A stretch of 64,000 bases of DNA from Ophiura sarsii. Lineage: Eukaryota > Echinodermata > Ophiuroidea > Amphilepidida > Ophiuridae. The position numbers and the translations under genes are program-made. The stretch covers positions 22,252,658 to 22,316,657 of the forward strand of contig CM069457.1 in NCBI GenBank assembly GCA_035610835.1, read 5' to 3'. Position 1 is the stretch's first letter, and each line of letters opens with the position of its first letter. Below the pieces are notes generated by a model. That model did no database searches and was not told where the DNA came from. It saw nothing but the letters and a program-made list of their open reading frames with translations. Below are positions 33,454 to 45,155 of this stretch, in pieces.

Positions 33454-33716
33454 ACATATAATGCCATGTCTACCACCACTGGTATACATGTTAACTTCAC
33501 TGCACAGAGGCTGGCAATTGGCATAGTCCAAGAATCCAACACACAGGGTTTACTTCTACATATATATTGCAGGGAAACTTGCCCTTCGCACAACAGACTC
33601 GGGCAAAAGGCAGAGACCACTGCAACACACTATAACCCAGTTCAGTTTAAGCTGACACATGACCCATTTTATTCTCAGCGTATATGCTATCCCAGATCCA
33701 AATGCCAACAACATGC

Positions 33717-33922
33717 CAACATTTCACAAAATGTTTCAAAAATGTCCAGATAATTACATTTCATTACCATATTTAGAATCACCATGAGAAATGCATTAAA
33801 ATGAGTACAAAAATTCCTAGTATTTGTTCAATAATTCTTGAAATAGACTTTGAAAGTTGAAAAAGGTTTCTGAAAAATCTGTTTTGTTTATGGTAAAACC
33901 AATAGCCGCGTGAAAGTTTTGA
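33717..33922. mobile_element. Family C MITE, left end lost
   Basis: CATTTCACAAAATGTTTCAA ... AATAGCCGCGTGAAAGT. Internal sequence matches other C copies; no terminal TTAA remains. Confidence 0.7.
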
Positions 33923-34027
33923 TATCCTACCAGTGGGTTTACTACATAAACCCTATATACTTATGTTTCCTTCTCAAGGGTCATGTTCAACCTTTTACTG
34001 AATGGGTTATAGTCATACATATATCTC

Positions 34028-34273
34028 AGCCCTTTTATGGCAAAAGAATGTATCTTATATGTAGTTTTCTAACAGTATACTTTCTTTTAACATGATCAAA
34101 GTTAGCTTTTTTCTCCATAATTAATGTAGTGGTAAAAGGCAGTATATAACTTTTATTATCTTTACAAGTTGCAACCTTTTCCTAAGTGAGGATTATTGAA
34201 CCAAGTTAACATCATCCATGTTAAAAGAAAGTATATCATTAGGAAAGTACATATAAGATACATCTTTTTACCA
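34028..34273. mobile_element. Family F palindromic MITE
   Basis: AGCCCTTTTATGGCAAAAGA ATG to CATATAAGATACATCTTTT. It lies 47 bp from the SSBP micro-exon, on its 3' side in gene orientation. Confidence 0.85.
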
Positions 34274-34319
34274 TTCTGTTGACATCCATTGAGTACCCAT
34301 TACACATGTATAAGCTTAC

Positions 34320-34358
34320 CTGATTGTCCATCATGTTAGGATTATGATGGGGAGGTAA
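34320..34358 (-). CDS. SSBP: SSBP-like micro-exon (13 codons, LPPHHNPNMMDNQ)
   Basis: On the minus strand a strong polypyrimidine acceptor (tctttcttctcatccccacag) precedes 39 bases encoding LPPHHNPNMMDNQ, followed by the consensus donor CAG/gtaagc. Phase is 0 at both ends, like its neighbours, and it lies in order between the 42.9-kb and 21.9-kb exons. The composition (Pro, His, Asn, Met, Gln) suits the disordered SSBP middle region. I know of no direct counterpart in vertebrate SSBP2/3. Because it is short and symmetric it can be skipped without changing the frame, so it may be alternatively spliced. Support comes from splice signals and context rather than from homology. A tRNA-like sequence lies about 155 bp away, on the 5' side of the exon in gene orientation. 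Confidence 0.7.
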
Positions 34359-34513
34359 CTGTGGGGATGAGAAGAAAGACCGGAGGAGAGGAGGAAAAAC
34401 GATGCAATGTTATTCAGTATTTAAAGATATTCATCCCAACTGTACAGTAGGGGAGGGGAAATATACACATAACACACGACGCTGAATGTCCCAACTCGTA
34501 ATAAGTAAGGACA

Positions 34514-34587
34514 GTTGCTTGTGTGGGACTCGAACCCACAATCTCCCGTTTACTAGAACAGGTGCTTAACCATTCAGGTTAAACAAC
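34514..34587 (-). tRNA. tRNA-Thr(AGU)-like sequence, probably a pseudogene or SINE head
   Basis: On the minus strand a 74-nt cloverleaf can be drawn. The acceptor stem is GTTGTTT with AAGCAAC (one T-G pair). The T arm is perfect (GTGGG TTCGAGT CCCAC) and contains a good B box. The anticodon stem CCTGT/ACGGG encloses CTAGTAA, as in tRNA-Thr(AGU). Two things argue against a working gene: the anticodon loop has eight bases instead of seven, and the D arm pairs poorly. Upstream and downstream sequence does not show a T-run terminator directly after it. It may be a tRNA pseudogene or the head of a tRNA-derived SINE. It is on the same strand as SSBP. Confidence 0.45.
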
Positions 34588-35160
34588 TCAGGATTTTAAC
34601 ACTGTGGAAGAGGATTTGAACTGATGTCTTCTCTGAATACAATCATATTACTTAATGCATACACAATACAGTGAATAACAATTGATTTAAACAGGAAAAC
34701 ACTGTTTTTTATGCTACTAATAGAACATACATCTAGTTAGAAGAAGAAGGAGGGTTAGGTTCTTATGTACAAAGGGTCTCCCTACGACTTCTTTCTAGAC
34801 TAACCATCTAGAATAGAAATAACTTATGATAGGCATATTGTAAGTGAAATCAATGAAACCAATAAATATATATATTGACTTATTTTATAGGTTTTGCTTG
34901 TTCTTATGTATTATGTTTTTGTAAAGTAACTTTCAGAATCCTTGAACGGTAGTCTAAGAGTGCATGTACTTATTGAAGAGTAAGGTAACAAGAATAACCC
35001 CCTGTTCTTTGGGCCAGACCAGCCCATTTTTGGAAAATTTAAAATAAAATAAAACCATGACCGACCCTACCTGAGAGGTCCGTTGCCCATATAAAACAGG
35101 GTGTTTTTTTCTGTCGTCCAAGTGGGCATTCAAAATCACACATTCTCACAAATTACTAAT

Positions 35161-35376
35161 CTATAGTTCAATCAGTTCCCAATTGGCGAGAAATATTCAG
35201 TTTTTATCTATCCGTGCGCAAAAGTAATCCAAGCGTATAACCGCAATGTTGGCATATGCAAACATCACGCATAGCCAGTGTCATTGCGTGCCATATTGCG
35301 CCATGCGAGCGACGCTCTTCTGAATTCGTTCGCTGCTGTAAACAGGTTTTGCCAATTTGGAACTGACTGAACTATA
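35161..35376. mobile_element. Family A MITE
   Basis: CTATAGTTCAATCAGTTCC to GGAACTGACTGAACTATA. Confidence 0.85.
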
Positions 35377-35596
35377 GAAATACCATCAAGCACCTGTGTG
35401 ATCAGTGCATTGCACACATCAAACACTTGTTGAGGTCTACAGAGTAATTATAAACACTCCTCGCACCTCTCTCAACATGCTCTTTATTCTGTTTAGCGGA
35501 ATAAATTGCATGGTGACAGATGGGTGTGAGTGGTATTCTATAGTTATGCCAAGTCTTCTTGATACCACATTCTGAAGGCAACTTAAGTTTTTCTTG

Positions 35597-35853
35597 ATAA
35601 TATCATCGCTGTTCTGTCAAAATCTACATACAGCCCTTCAGCATGTATAAAGTAATACTTCCTATGTATAACATTTAGGCAGTCTGCTGTAAACATTTTC
35701 AAGCATCAAAAACACATCTATCAAAACCTTGTAAGTACTCTTGCCCCTAAACATGTATACAACAACACTTCCTATGCATAACCGATGGGCAGATTTACTT
35801 TATACATACTGAAGGGCCGGACAAAATACAAGGTTTTGACAGAACAGCGACGA
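35597..35853. mobile_element. Family H foldback, best preserved
   Basis: ATCATCGCTGTTCTGTCAAA ATC and TTTTGACAGAACAGCGACGA TATT are the ends; CCTATG...AACATTT..GCAGTCTG fills the centre. Confidence 0.8.
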
Positions 35854-37253
35854 TATTAAAAATAACTATGGTAAATAGTAATGTTATACCAACTTGCTAC
35901 TTAAAAGATACACCAACAACTCTTTTCAAGCAAGACACGCACATTCATTGACCTATAACTATCGTTCCCTGTACAGTATGATATCTTTGCATATTGCTCT
36001 CGCAATAACATTTGATCAGTCACTGGAATACACACTATCATTGCTGCACAGAGGCAAGATAAACGGCTGATACTCTCCAAGCCCAACATTTGGATTTGTA
36101 TACTGCCCTCTGTTGGCAATACTCCAAATAAACTGCCACAATCGAGCCTATTGCTAATTACGTCAAATTGGAATTGATACTATGGAGAAACTTCACACTT
36201 GGGAGAAAATAACTTTCAAGTGAAAAAAGTGTAAGGATTACTTGAACCAAACAATATTCCATCTTAAAGATGCAATTCTGTCTCGTATCTGTGTGATAGA
36301 ACACACATATGTTGTTATAATACTTGTTATGAGGGCTGGCTGATCGTTTTCAACTGACACAGGATTCTGAATACAGCAAACAGCTTCTGTGCTAATTTCA
36401 GTGAATTCTGTAGGTGTTTGCACGGTCTGGAAGTAGAAGGTTCAAATCTTCTTCCAGAAGAAGGACATGCCAATGCATGGGGTACAATTACCAATCATAA
36501 AGTTAAACTTACATTGATCCAACTGATTGGTATTGTACTCCATCCTTGCAAGTTTTCTTCTGGAGGGTGATTTAAACTAATGACCTTCTGTGCATCTGCC
36601 CATAACACCTGTTACTGTCAATCAGATTCCACAGGATCCTGTGGATTAATGACTTCCCCTTGTAAAGCCTATGATCAGTAATCAAAGGAAACTTTCCTAC
36701 AAATCCTCGGATTAAATATGGATTTGATTGTCTACTGTCTACTCTGTATGTAAGAAGACCTTTCTAAACCACTGCTTGTAGGACTCGATGGAAGAAGGGA
36801 TGTCATAATAATAAAAATAATAATAATAATAACCATATTTGTATAGCACCTAACATGCGCCTGGACATGTCCGCACATGTCCAGGTATATAACCAAAGTG
36901 TCACATAATTATTTGTAAATTACTTTAAAACACTATTATTTTGCTGCCACTCTTGTCAAATGAACTCTATCAACTGACTTGTCAAATAAACACCTCTGTA
37001 TGTTAGATACCAGAGAAGCATTCTTCTAAGAAACGCACTTCGTAACAATAACATTTGGGATCCTGACAATTTATCTAAATGTCTGATGAATGGATCCATT
37101 AGTTCACACACTTTTAAAAGCAGCAGTTTCCTTAGATTTCAGACAGGGCTGCTACCCTGGTTTTAAAAAGCAAATATATATTACGGCTTTTCACTACGAC
37201 ATCGGATCTTTGAAAGATCAATCTGTCCTTGGAAGTCTTAGTAGCAGCTTTAA
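35854..37253. other. SSBP intron without gene
   Basis: Contains tRNA-like B boxes near 36438 (GGTTCAAATCTTC), a TAATAATAATAA tract with a truncated tatttgtatagcacc SINE-tail motif (36808-36850), and an 11-bp perfect hairpin CCTGGACATGT/ACATGTCCAGG at 36869-36894. Confidence 0.45.
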
Positions 37254-37616
37254 AGGCATATTATGTGATCTTTTCCAGAGAGCGCCCTCAATTCATGATT
37301 TTTTTTAGAAAGTAGATTTTCTTGCAGATTTACATTTCTGATCATAAATCGTACATACATTCCAAGTGACAGAGCGATACGATTCCTAATTACCTCAAAA
37401 TCAAGGTTTTAGAGTGAATTTAGAGTGAAAATATAACTGTCGTGTTATCACGACAGTTTATTTTCACTCTAAAACCATGATTTTGAAGTAATTAGGATCG
37501 TATCGCCCTGTAACTTGGAATGTATGTACGATTTATGATCGGAAATGTAAATCTCCAATAAAATCTACTTTTTTCGATGTTGAGGGCGTTCCCTTTAAAG
37601 ATCGCATAATATACCT
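37254..37616. mobile_element. Family R large foldback, TTAA flanks
   Basis: Nearly the whole 363 bp is one inverted repeat with arms of about 175 bp around a GTCGTG...CACGAC tip at 37439-37458. The ends are AGGCATATTATGTGATC and GATCGCATAATATACCT, with TTAA directly outside both. Confidence 0.85.
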
Positions 37617-37686
37617 TTAAATGCACGCTAACATAGGTTGATTACAGAGCAGGGATATATTTCCATTTTCCAGCTATTGAATGTTA

Positions 37687-38018
37687 GGCCAATAAAAATA
37701 AATTATTTGATTGTCTGTCCATAGATCACTTTCAAAAGTTGGGTCGGTTGGTCAGGAAAAGTTGGGTTTTTTCTGTTTCCTTTTTTCCCATGCCCTTTTT
37801 TTCAGGTACCAAAAGTAAAATGAGATGTACTCCTGGGGCGAAAAAAAATGGAAAATTTTGATGAGTATTATTTTTTCTGAAACACTCTAAATTTGTGACT
37901 TTCGACAAAAATGTGTTAAAAAAAAGAAAAATTGGGGGAAAAAACGACAGATTTTGGGTTGGAAGGATTTCGACGGTCGAGCTGACGAGTACAATTAAAC
38001 AATTTATTTATTATGGCC
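37687..38018. mobile_element. GGCC-ended MITE, relative of 56848-57174
   Basis: GGCCAATAAAAATAAATTAT to AATTTATTTATTATGGCC. It shares GTCCATAGATCACTTTCAAA AGTTGGGT with the 56.8-kb element. Flanks are TTA and GTA. Confidence 0.7.
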
Positions 38019-40138
38019 GTATAGCCGCTGTTAATTAACCAACAAAGAAATTGGTCGTCCAAAGACACAGCCCATTTGTTTGGAGGTAAAAGGTTTAATA
38101 TCACATTTGTGAGTTAAAGTGCTGGTGTAAAATTAGTATTACCCCTACCAAAAACAAAATTCATTTGAAATGTTGCATATATTACGGATCAATTCCTGGG
38201 GGTAAATGGGATTGGTACAAGATATTCCTGGTTTTGGACTATATGATCTAATACTCTTGGAATTCACATTCAGAATGTCTAAAAGTTCCTTTCAGTATGC
38301 TTATAACCATGGTTATCAAGTCAGGGCTTGATGGGACTAAAGGATATTTTGAGGGATTGTGCTATTAGGAAAGAAAAATCCATGTGCTATATGCCATTAT
38401 TTACAGAAGGGCACTCAATTTCATAATTGCATTGGGTAATTGAAAAAAAGCGCCAAGCTGATTTCTGGTGAAGAATGCTAGAAAATGTAATGTTATAGCT
38501 TAGGGTCAATAAAGGTCATGGACGGTGTTGCCCACTAAAATGTGTCCAAAATCACGGTGCAAGTGCCCTCTAAATCAACGACAAAAAGTAGCCCAATACG
38601 ACAAAAAGTAGCCCAATCTTTTTGTTGGTGAGCCTATACAAAATACACCGGTAGCACAACTTTTTGAAGGCCACGGCGCAGGAGTCAAAATAAGCCCAAT
38701 CCTGCGGCTAGGCAACACTGGGCATGGACATTTTCAGGGCTCATGGCATTCATTAATTCCCAGGCATGACAAAATCAGATGTACAGTTATGCAATGAGAA
38801 AAGGTTATAATATAAGTAAAACCAGGTTAGTTTTAAAACATGTGTGCTGAAACCTGGTTAAAGTGTTAACCCTTATTGTGCTAAACCTGGTTAGTGTGAT
38901 ATTCCCCTTGTAGTAAATGACCTAACGGCCTTAAGTAAGTTACAAACCTGTTTTGAATAACCTCTCTGTAATACAAAACATATAAAGAGCAACAAAAACA
39001 ACAGTTAAATAAACTAGCAAAAAATGAAACGGATGCAATTGACAATTCTAAGCAGAAAAACGGACAACACAAAAACATGCACATACAAAGAGTGTATCCT
39101 TGGCGTGCGGTATTTAACAAATTTAAGACTTGTATGAAGACCACATTACAGGTATAATCCTGTATAGTACTTTCACGCTAGGCTATTTCCAAGTCTTAGC
39201 CAAGCGAAGTGTACCATTAAATTTGCAGTGATGTAAGGAGGGGATTGGTTTGAATAAATGGCGTGTTGAAGTAAAAGCCATTTGGATGACAAATGTCAAT
39301 AAACAAACTATTTTGTTCATTTCTGCAGATACTTGTGGGCAGAAGATTGAATGACCAGCCACATCAGTTGGAAAAAGCAGAAACTGGTTCTTAGCACAGT
39401 GACTTGCATTTGCTACCAAGTACCAATATCAGGGGACATCGGTTGCTCAGTAAAGCTTAAAAATATGAAGGGCAAAATCGGATAATTATGCTGACTGCTG
39501 CTGCTGGGATTGCAAACAAAACGTCTACACTTTACAAGAACTGTTTAAAACCTTAAACAGAACTGGGAAAAAAAGAAAAAAAGAAATAAAGTGGGCAAGA
39601 AGAGAATGATAGTTGAGATAAGTTGAAGAGGAATAAAGTTTGAATTGATTGAAATAGTTGTGGCCTGAAGTGAATTATGATTGTGGTTAGAGTGGGACTT
39701 AACCTGGTTAGAGTGCTAACTGTAATTGTGCAAATCTGGTTTAGAATATATGTAGATTATGTAAATCCATGTTAGACTAAACTGTGATTTGGGTTAAAGT
39801 CAATGGACCTACGGCACATAATCTCCTGGCCACAGTCCGACATACGCGGGTGCTGCTTCGATCAGTTGCGCGCGCATGCTTGAAAATTCACAAAATGCCA
39901 TTATCCAATCAGAGCTGTGTGGGTCGAGTCTACGTAATGCGCACCACGGATGTCCGTTGCACCGTATTTTTGGGTCAACCTCATGTGACGTGTGTCCATT
40001 GCAATTTGTGCTCAACTTGGGTTAGAGCTGACTGCAATTTGTGCTTAACTTTGGTTAGTGTCTGTTATTTGTGCTTAAAATGGTGAGTGCAAAAACAAAC
40101 GCAAGTGAGTAGGGTGTGCAAGAAATAGATTCACCTCA
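38019..40138. repeat. Region with dispersed CTGGTTA motifs
   Basis: AACCTGGTTA(A/G)..TGTGCT-like phrases recur near 38850, 38885, 39700, 39730 and 40010-40080. 39780-40000 is richer in G+C and CpG and has a CCAATCAGAG. A 20-bp tandem dimer (ACGACAAAAAGTAGCCCAAT) lies at 38578-38618. No gene was recognised. Confidence 0.4.
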
Positions 40139-40284
40139 TTTTAGCCTTTAATTTCTGAATGGAACATTTCTGGCCCCTAAGATTTTACAGACATAATGAG
40201 AAAAATATGGGGATTCTTCTGATATCAAAATATCTTGATGTAAAAAAAAATCATAGCCAAAAAACAGGTGATCAGAACATACAC
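40139..40284. mobile_element. Family B fragment
   Basis: Right half only: GACATAATGAGAAAAATATG GGG ... GATCAGAACATACACCTTTAA, as in 7568-7923. Confidence 0.7.
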
Positions 40285-40401
40285 CTTTAATCAAAATACC
40301 ACTGCAGACCGTAATAAGAATGTTATAAGAAGATATTTCAATCAATTCAAACTTGGTATGTTCATTCAGGGTGTCAATTCTATAGAACTCTATGCTGGCT
40401 C

Positions 40402-40680
40402 AAAGAAGATTTTAAAGACACCACCACAATGCATTGCATATTTGCAAAATGCCCTTAATCTGTTCTCCAATTCGTCTCGGTTCCCATAGACATATGCACA
40501 AAATCATGGCATCATAGCGCATTCATCATTGGAGCTCTTAAGATTCTAGTTTACATCATTTAATTATCAGTGTTCCTTTTTCTTATTTCTAAATCTTAAG
40601 AGCTCCACAAATGCATCATGTGAAAAAGCCTTAGTTGGCTGGTGCTCCCGCAATGCATTGTGGGATATCATTAAAATCTT
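40402..40680. repeat. Family I repeat, second copy
   Basis: GACACCACCACAATGCATTG to GCAATGCATTGTGGGATATC, about 85 per cent similar by eye to 9671-9950. Confidence 0.7.
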
Positions 40681-42135
40681 CAGTGATGCTGGCTATCATG
40701 CTCTGTCCACTTTCTTTCTCTCATACGGATTTCCAAATTCCCCATTTACCCGGTGTTTGCGGCATTTGAAAAGACACCCCTACCTTCGTTTAAAACACAA
40801 TAAAATTAACAGCAGGGTTAAAGTTTGTTTCTCTACCTTGAGGCAATAACATACATGCACTTATATAGTATGTACACCCTGTGCATGGATCATACCCACA
40901 AGTTGATGTCACTGGCTCAAGGAGGAGAAATGGACTTGAAATAGAATTACAGACAGAGGGTAGTGTGGTTCAAGGATAATAGTGTAGATTAGGTCAAAGG
41001 TCAGATGGGAGAGATGGGGTCATAAGAGAGAGGTAACAGGGTTTAGAATCATGAAAAGAAGAAAAACGCAGATTATTCAGATTAGGTAAAAAGATTATGC
41101 ACTGAAGCATAATTGCAAATATGCACATGAATCACAAATTTGGCCTGCAGTTAGACTTAGACGCAACTATGTCTTACAACTCCAGTAAACGTGGGAGTCG
41201 CACAGACATGACCTTGTCTTACAACCCTAGCGATGTAGTGTAACAAGGTAAACACACACACACTCAATGCACATACTAGTTAAGGGTAGAAGATCAGTGT
41301 AAGTTGGATTAGAGTTTTAATTGGAGTAAAAAGCCACCCTTATATACATGTAGAAATAAATGTATCACAATTGATTTTTATGAAGTTGCATTTTACAGTT
41401 GCATATTGGGATACAAGCTTTTTTGTTGTTTAACAAATTGAAGAGGTGATTCTAAAATTGCGGACTAAGGATTTCAACTGTTTGTTCACGGACTAAAAAT
41501 GTACAACCGTTTGTTCACAGACTAAAATGGAATTGATATCTGGCGACACCGAGTGCTCAGAGCTGATGATACTTTGTTTATGTGTCAGTTGTCGGACAAC
41601 ACGAGTTTGATACGAGCAGGAATCACCAACCAATCTTCGACCCTTAACATAACAATTATAGTAGATTCATTAATATCGGCAGATCATAATTGATTTGGAC
41701 CTATTCCATTTAACTTAAGAGGAACCACAATGCACCAATCATGACGATTTTGGCATCGTTTAGATGGATTGGTTTCGCTGTAATAATGGCATTGAAAGCT
41801 TTAAAAGCAACTGGTTCACAAATATCATGTGTCCATGCATGAATTTTAATTACCCAAGCAAATATATAGCGCGCTATTCAAACGTGCTATCTTACGGGTG
41901 GCACATATTGGTCATCATTTCTAAATCCTTCTTGTATAATTTTTACAATTTCGATGATGGCCCGGTAGATATTGTCATTATTCTTGATATGAACCACCTA
42001 CGACGTGATTTAAGACACAGCTAAGCATAGAACCAATGTGTCAATGACTGGATACAGATTTCAAATCACGGACACTCTTTTCAATTGGAAGATATTACCT
42101 GTACTGAAATGGTAGTGCAACCAAGTTTATGAATC
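40681..42135. other. SSBP intron without gene
   Basis: A 30-bp motif (GTTTGTTCACGGACTAAAA) is repeated two to three times at 41463-41525. Nothing else recognised. Confidence 0.4.
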
Positions 42136-42390
42136 TACTATAGTCACTGTCATAATGCTATGGACAAAATTCACGCTCACGTGAACATGTTGTTGTTCGC
42201 AGAGCTGCATCCAGATGCATGAAATGCGCGAACAACTAAGCCTGCATGCGTGCGACTATATCACGTTTGATCAATTAGGATGCACGGTCATTTTTGAAAG
42301 CATCCAGTACGCAGTTCCGGGTTTATGCATGCACGCGCGTACACATGTACGCAAGTACACACTCATTATTGGAAATGTGGCCATGGCATT
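42136..42390. repeat. Family K repeat
   Basis: CATAATGCTATGGACAAAAT TC, TTCGC..GAGCTGCATCCAGATGCAT and GCACGGTCATTTTTG are shared with 58228-58502. Confidence 0.6.
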
Positions 42391-42618
42391 ATGAAGCTGT
42401 GACTATTTAACTAGCAGAATGGTTCACAGCACACTTCGGATTTTCCATTCAACAAGAAACTGTAAAGTACAAACATAGAGGATACAACATGATACGGAAG
42501 AGGATAGCGGGTAAAACATAACTGATGTTCTTTGCATAACAAAAATCATAATTCAGCATTCAAAATTAGCGATGCCATGCATATTTGTGATTATAATGAT
42601 GTTAACAATTCACATATA

Positions 42619-42743
42619 AGGGTCGTTCAAAAAGTTATGCTTAGCTCATTACTTTGCTAAAATACAAATGTCAGTCAAATGGAAAGTCATGAGGCTGTCA
42701 TTTGTAATTATCAAGTTTAGCAGGAGGGATGCATAACTTTTTG
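42619..42743. mobile_element. Short MITE J
   Basis: AGGGTCGTTCAAAAAGTTAT GC and GCATAACTTTTTGAATAGCC CCT are inverted; ATA flanks both sides. It lies 180 bp from the SSBP exon at 42922. Confidence 0.75.
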
Positions 42744-42921
42744 AATAGCCCCTATACTTCATCATAATTCTCGTTGCAAGAGAAGAAACAAACAAAATAA
42801 AATATGGATGAGTTGGATGGTATGAATGGGATGGATGAATGGACAATACAACATGAATGGATGGATGGATGGTTTGTGTTTCCATGGAAACGGGTGATGG
42901 TTGGTTGGCATGGTTACCCAC

Positions 42922-43002
42922 CTGAGACTGAGGCATCATGGGTGGAGTGTTCATTGGTGAAGGTCTAGTGTGCGGCGATGGCTGCGAACCGGGACCAGGG
43001 GG
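42922..43002 (-). CDS. SSBP: SSBP-like exon, Pro/Ser/Met-rich insert (27 codons)
   Basis: The minus strand gives an 81-bp exon between a ccctcacag acceptor and a CAG/gtgggt donor, phase 0 on both sides. It encodes PPGPGSQPSPHTRPSP followed by MNTPPMMPQSQ. It follows the GFFQ exon by an 18.8-kb intron. Vertebrate SSBP2/3 pass directly from GFFQ to PFMSPRY, so this exon is extra relative to them. Drosophila Ssdp, as I recall it, has a comparable RPSP...PPPSQMMPGQ stretch at the same place, which supports an ancestral exon lost or skipped in vertebrates. The splice sites, phase, strand and position in gene order are the evidence. The low-complexity sequence alone would not identify it. No fold is expected; it lengthens the disordered linker. 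Confidence 0.8.
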
Positions 43003-43171
43003 CTGTGAGGGGGAATTAAGGAGTTGTCATGGTGACCGGATTACAGGAGGTACAAAAAATAATAAATACATAATACAGAACACGTCCTGTTCCCGCAAAA
43101 ACTACATTTTAGGTTGGAATGGTTAGAGAACTTTCTCATTTGGTACAATGATTATTAATCCAAAGATATAA

Positions 43172-43446
43172 GGCCAAACAAAGAAGATAGCTTCAAGCTA
43201 AGTGCTGTGCGATTTTTGTATTTTAATTTTTTTTAGAAAATAGGCTATGAGGTATGCGATTTTTTTGGTTTTTTGTGTTAATCCGAGCTTCAGATTACTT
43301 TTTTTAAACTTTTTTTTTTTAAATCCAAAAAATAAATAAAATAAAAATAAAAGTTGTTTAGGCCTCAGCCCATAGACCTACGTGCAGTAGTTCATTTCAC
43401 ATACCAATGCAGGCGGGCTTCTGAGACAAACTTTCTTTGTTTGGCC
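43172..43446. mobile_element. GGCC-ended MITE, TAA duplication
   Basis: GGCCAAACAAAGAAGATAGC and TTTCTTTGTTTGGCC with TAA on both sides. A 60-bp fragment of the same subfamily, beginning TAAGGCCAAACAAAGAAG, is at 47284-47345. Confidence 0.85.
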
Positions 43447-43889
43447 TAAACATGGCTGTTTTGAATCTATATATCCTTAGTTTTAGGTATAAGAGTATCA
43501 TACTGTTTGATTTTGAATACAATCCAAATAGTCCTGATAAAGGTAATATGCAAAACAGATGAAATGTATAATTTATACACCTTGATACCCTTTACAAAAG
43601 TTGACAGCAACAACATAGTTTTGTTTAACTCTATATCGTGTATACCATGTTGAATACCCCCTGAACGGAAAATAAGATTATTGTACCAAATACCAAGTTC
43701 TATAACCATATCTGAACTGAAAATGTTTTTTTTTTAAGAACACAATATAAATGAAAATTCAAACAAAAACTTGAGACTTGGCTGTGTGCCCCACCACAAA
43801 CACAATGTAACATAAATAACTCATTACAAGTGAAGTAGGACATTTTACTTGTAAGAACTTTTACAACGGGTATACATAATGTACGTTAA

Positions 43890-44305
43890 GAGTGGAACGG
43901 GTTTGTTGTTGGACAAGTTTATAACTGTCAAGCTTTCGTCAGGATAAGCTCAGACTTCTTCAGGACCATATTATTATCAGCAAGGCATAGAGAGACTGCC
44001 ACTTCTCTATATATTATCATCATTGGGCTACCCCTTGCCCGATGATTTGAGAGTAGGTGCCCCTTTCCTACTTGCTATCAACCTAATTTTTGTTTAAAGC
44101 AGTTTTCAGAGCCACCAATTTTGCAAGTAGGAGAGGGGCACCTGCTCTCAAATCACTGGGCAACAGGCAGCCCAAATGATGATTGATAATATATAGAAGT
44201 GGCAGTCTCTATGTCTTTCTTATAATAATTTGGTCCTGAAGAAGTCAGAGCTAATCCTGACAAAAGCTTGACAGTTATAATAAACTTGTCCGACGGCTAA
44301 CCCGA
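43890..44305. mobile_element. Family Q large foldback
   Basis: GTTGGACAAGTTTATAACTG TCAAGCTTTCGTCAGGAT at the left is matched by ATCCTGACAAAAGCTTGACA GTTATAATAAACTTGTCC at the right; arms are about 180 bp. CCTGAAGAAGTCAGAGCTAA TCCTGAC resembles sequence seen near Penelope-like elements. That resemblance is only a recollection. Confidence 0.75.
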
Positions 44306-45155
44306 TAAACTCTTAACCTAAAGGGAATTTTATACCCCATTCATTCGGTTGTGTCTGTGTTCTAAATTTCAACAGCATACCAAGATCGTTCTGCTTTCTT
44401 GAGGCAGTTAAGTCAAATATACAGCATTAATACAGGCATATAGCAATTTGCTAGTATACCAATGAATCAAGAATGTGCAATTAGGTGGATAACTTACATG
44501 CACTGACTTCACTACCCCCACCCCCCAAAATAACCACCGGGGGTGGACACTTGTACACAGAGGTGGATGTCATGTTCATGTATGGACAACAAAAACAATC
44601 CTAGCTAGTAGGGGAAAATGGTTCTACCAATGAGACAGATATTCATGAAATCCCTAACATAACATAATTCAATAGGTGTTATAATCAGTTGAATGGTGTG
44701 AGCTATAATCCGTTCGTGAATATCCTACACATAGGTTACACTTTACGGCAATTCAACATGCTTCCACATTACAAATCGACGATCAATCTGATCAAAAATC
44801 GTACAAGCGAACCACTCACACGTCGCATAACTACTGCGTTGTGCAAATATGCCATGGGGTTCATGACATAACGTGAATTGTTTTGGTGATTGAACATCAT
44901 ACACATTATATGCGGGGTTACTAATGTTTACACGGAGGTAGGCCTACTTGGTTCTCCGTTTGTAACCTGCGCTTATTTGTGCGTACTAGTAAAGGACGGC
45001 ACTTTATTGGGTCCCACACATCGAGTATATATTCATGAAGTTTTGAATATAATGTAACACTCTTGAAAAGTTCATGTAGGAAAGGTGAGGGAAAAACCCT
45101 AAATAAAATGTTGTTATAATGCCGCAGCAGTACTAGTGATAGGTTAAGCAAAGCA
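44306..45155. other. Nothing recognised
   Basis: AT-rich intron sequence with a short C tract near 44515. Confidence 0.4.
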
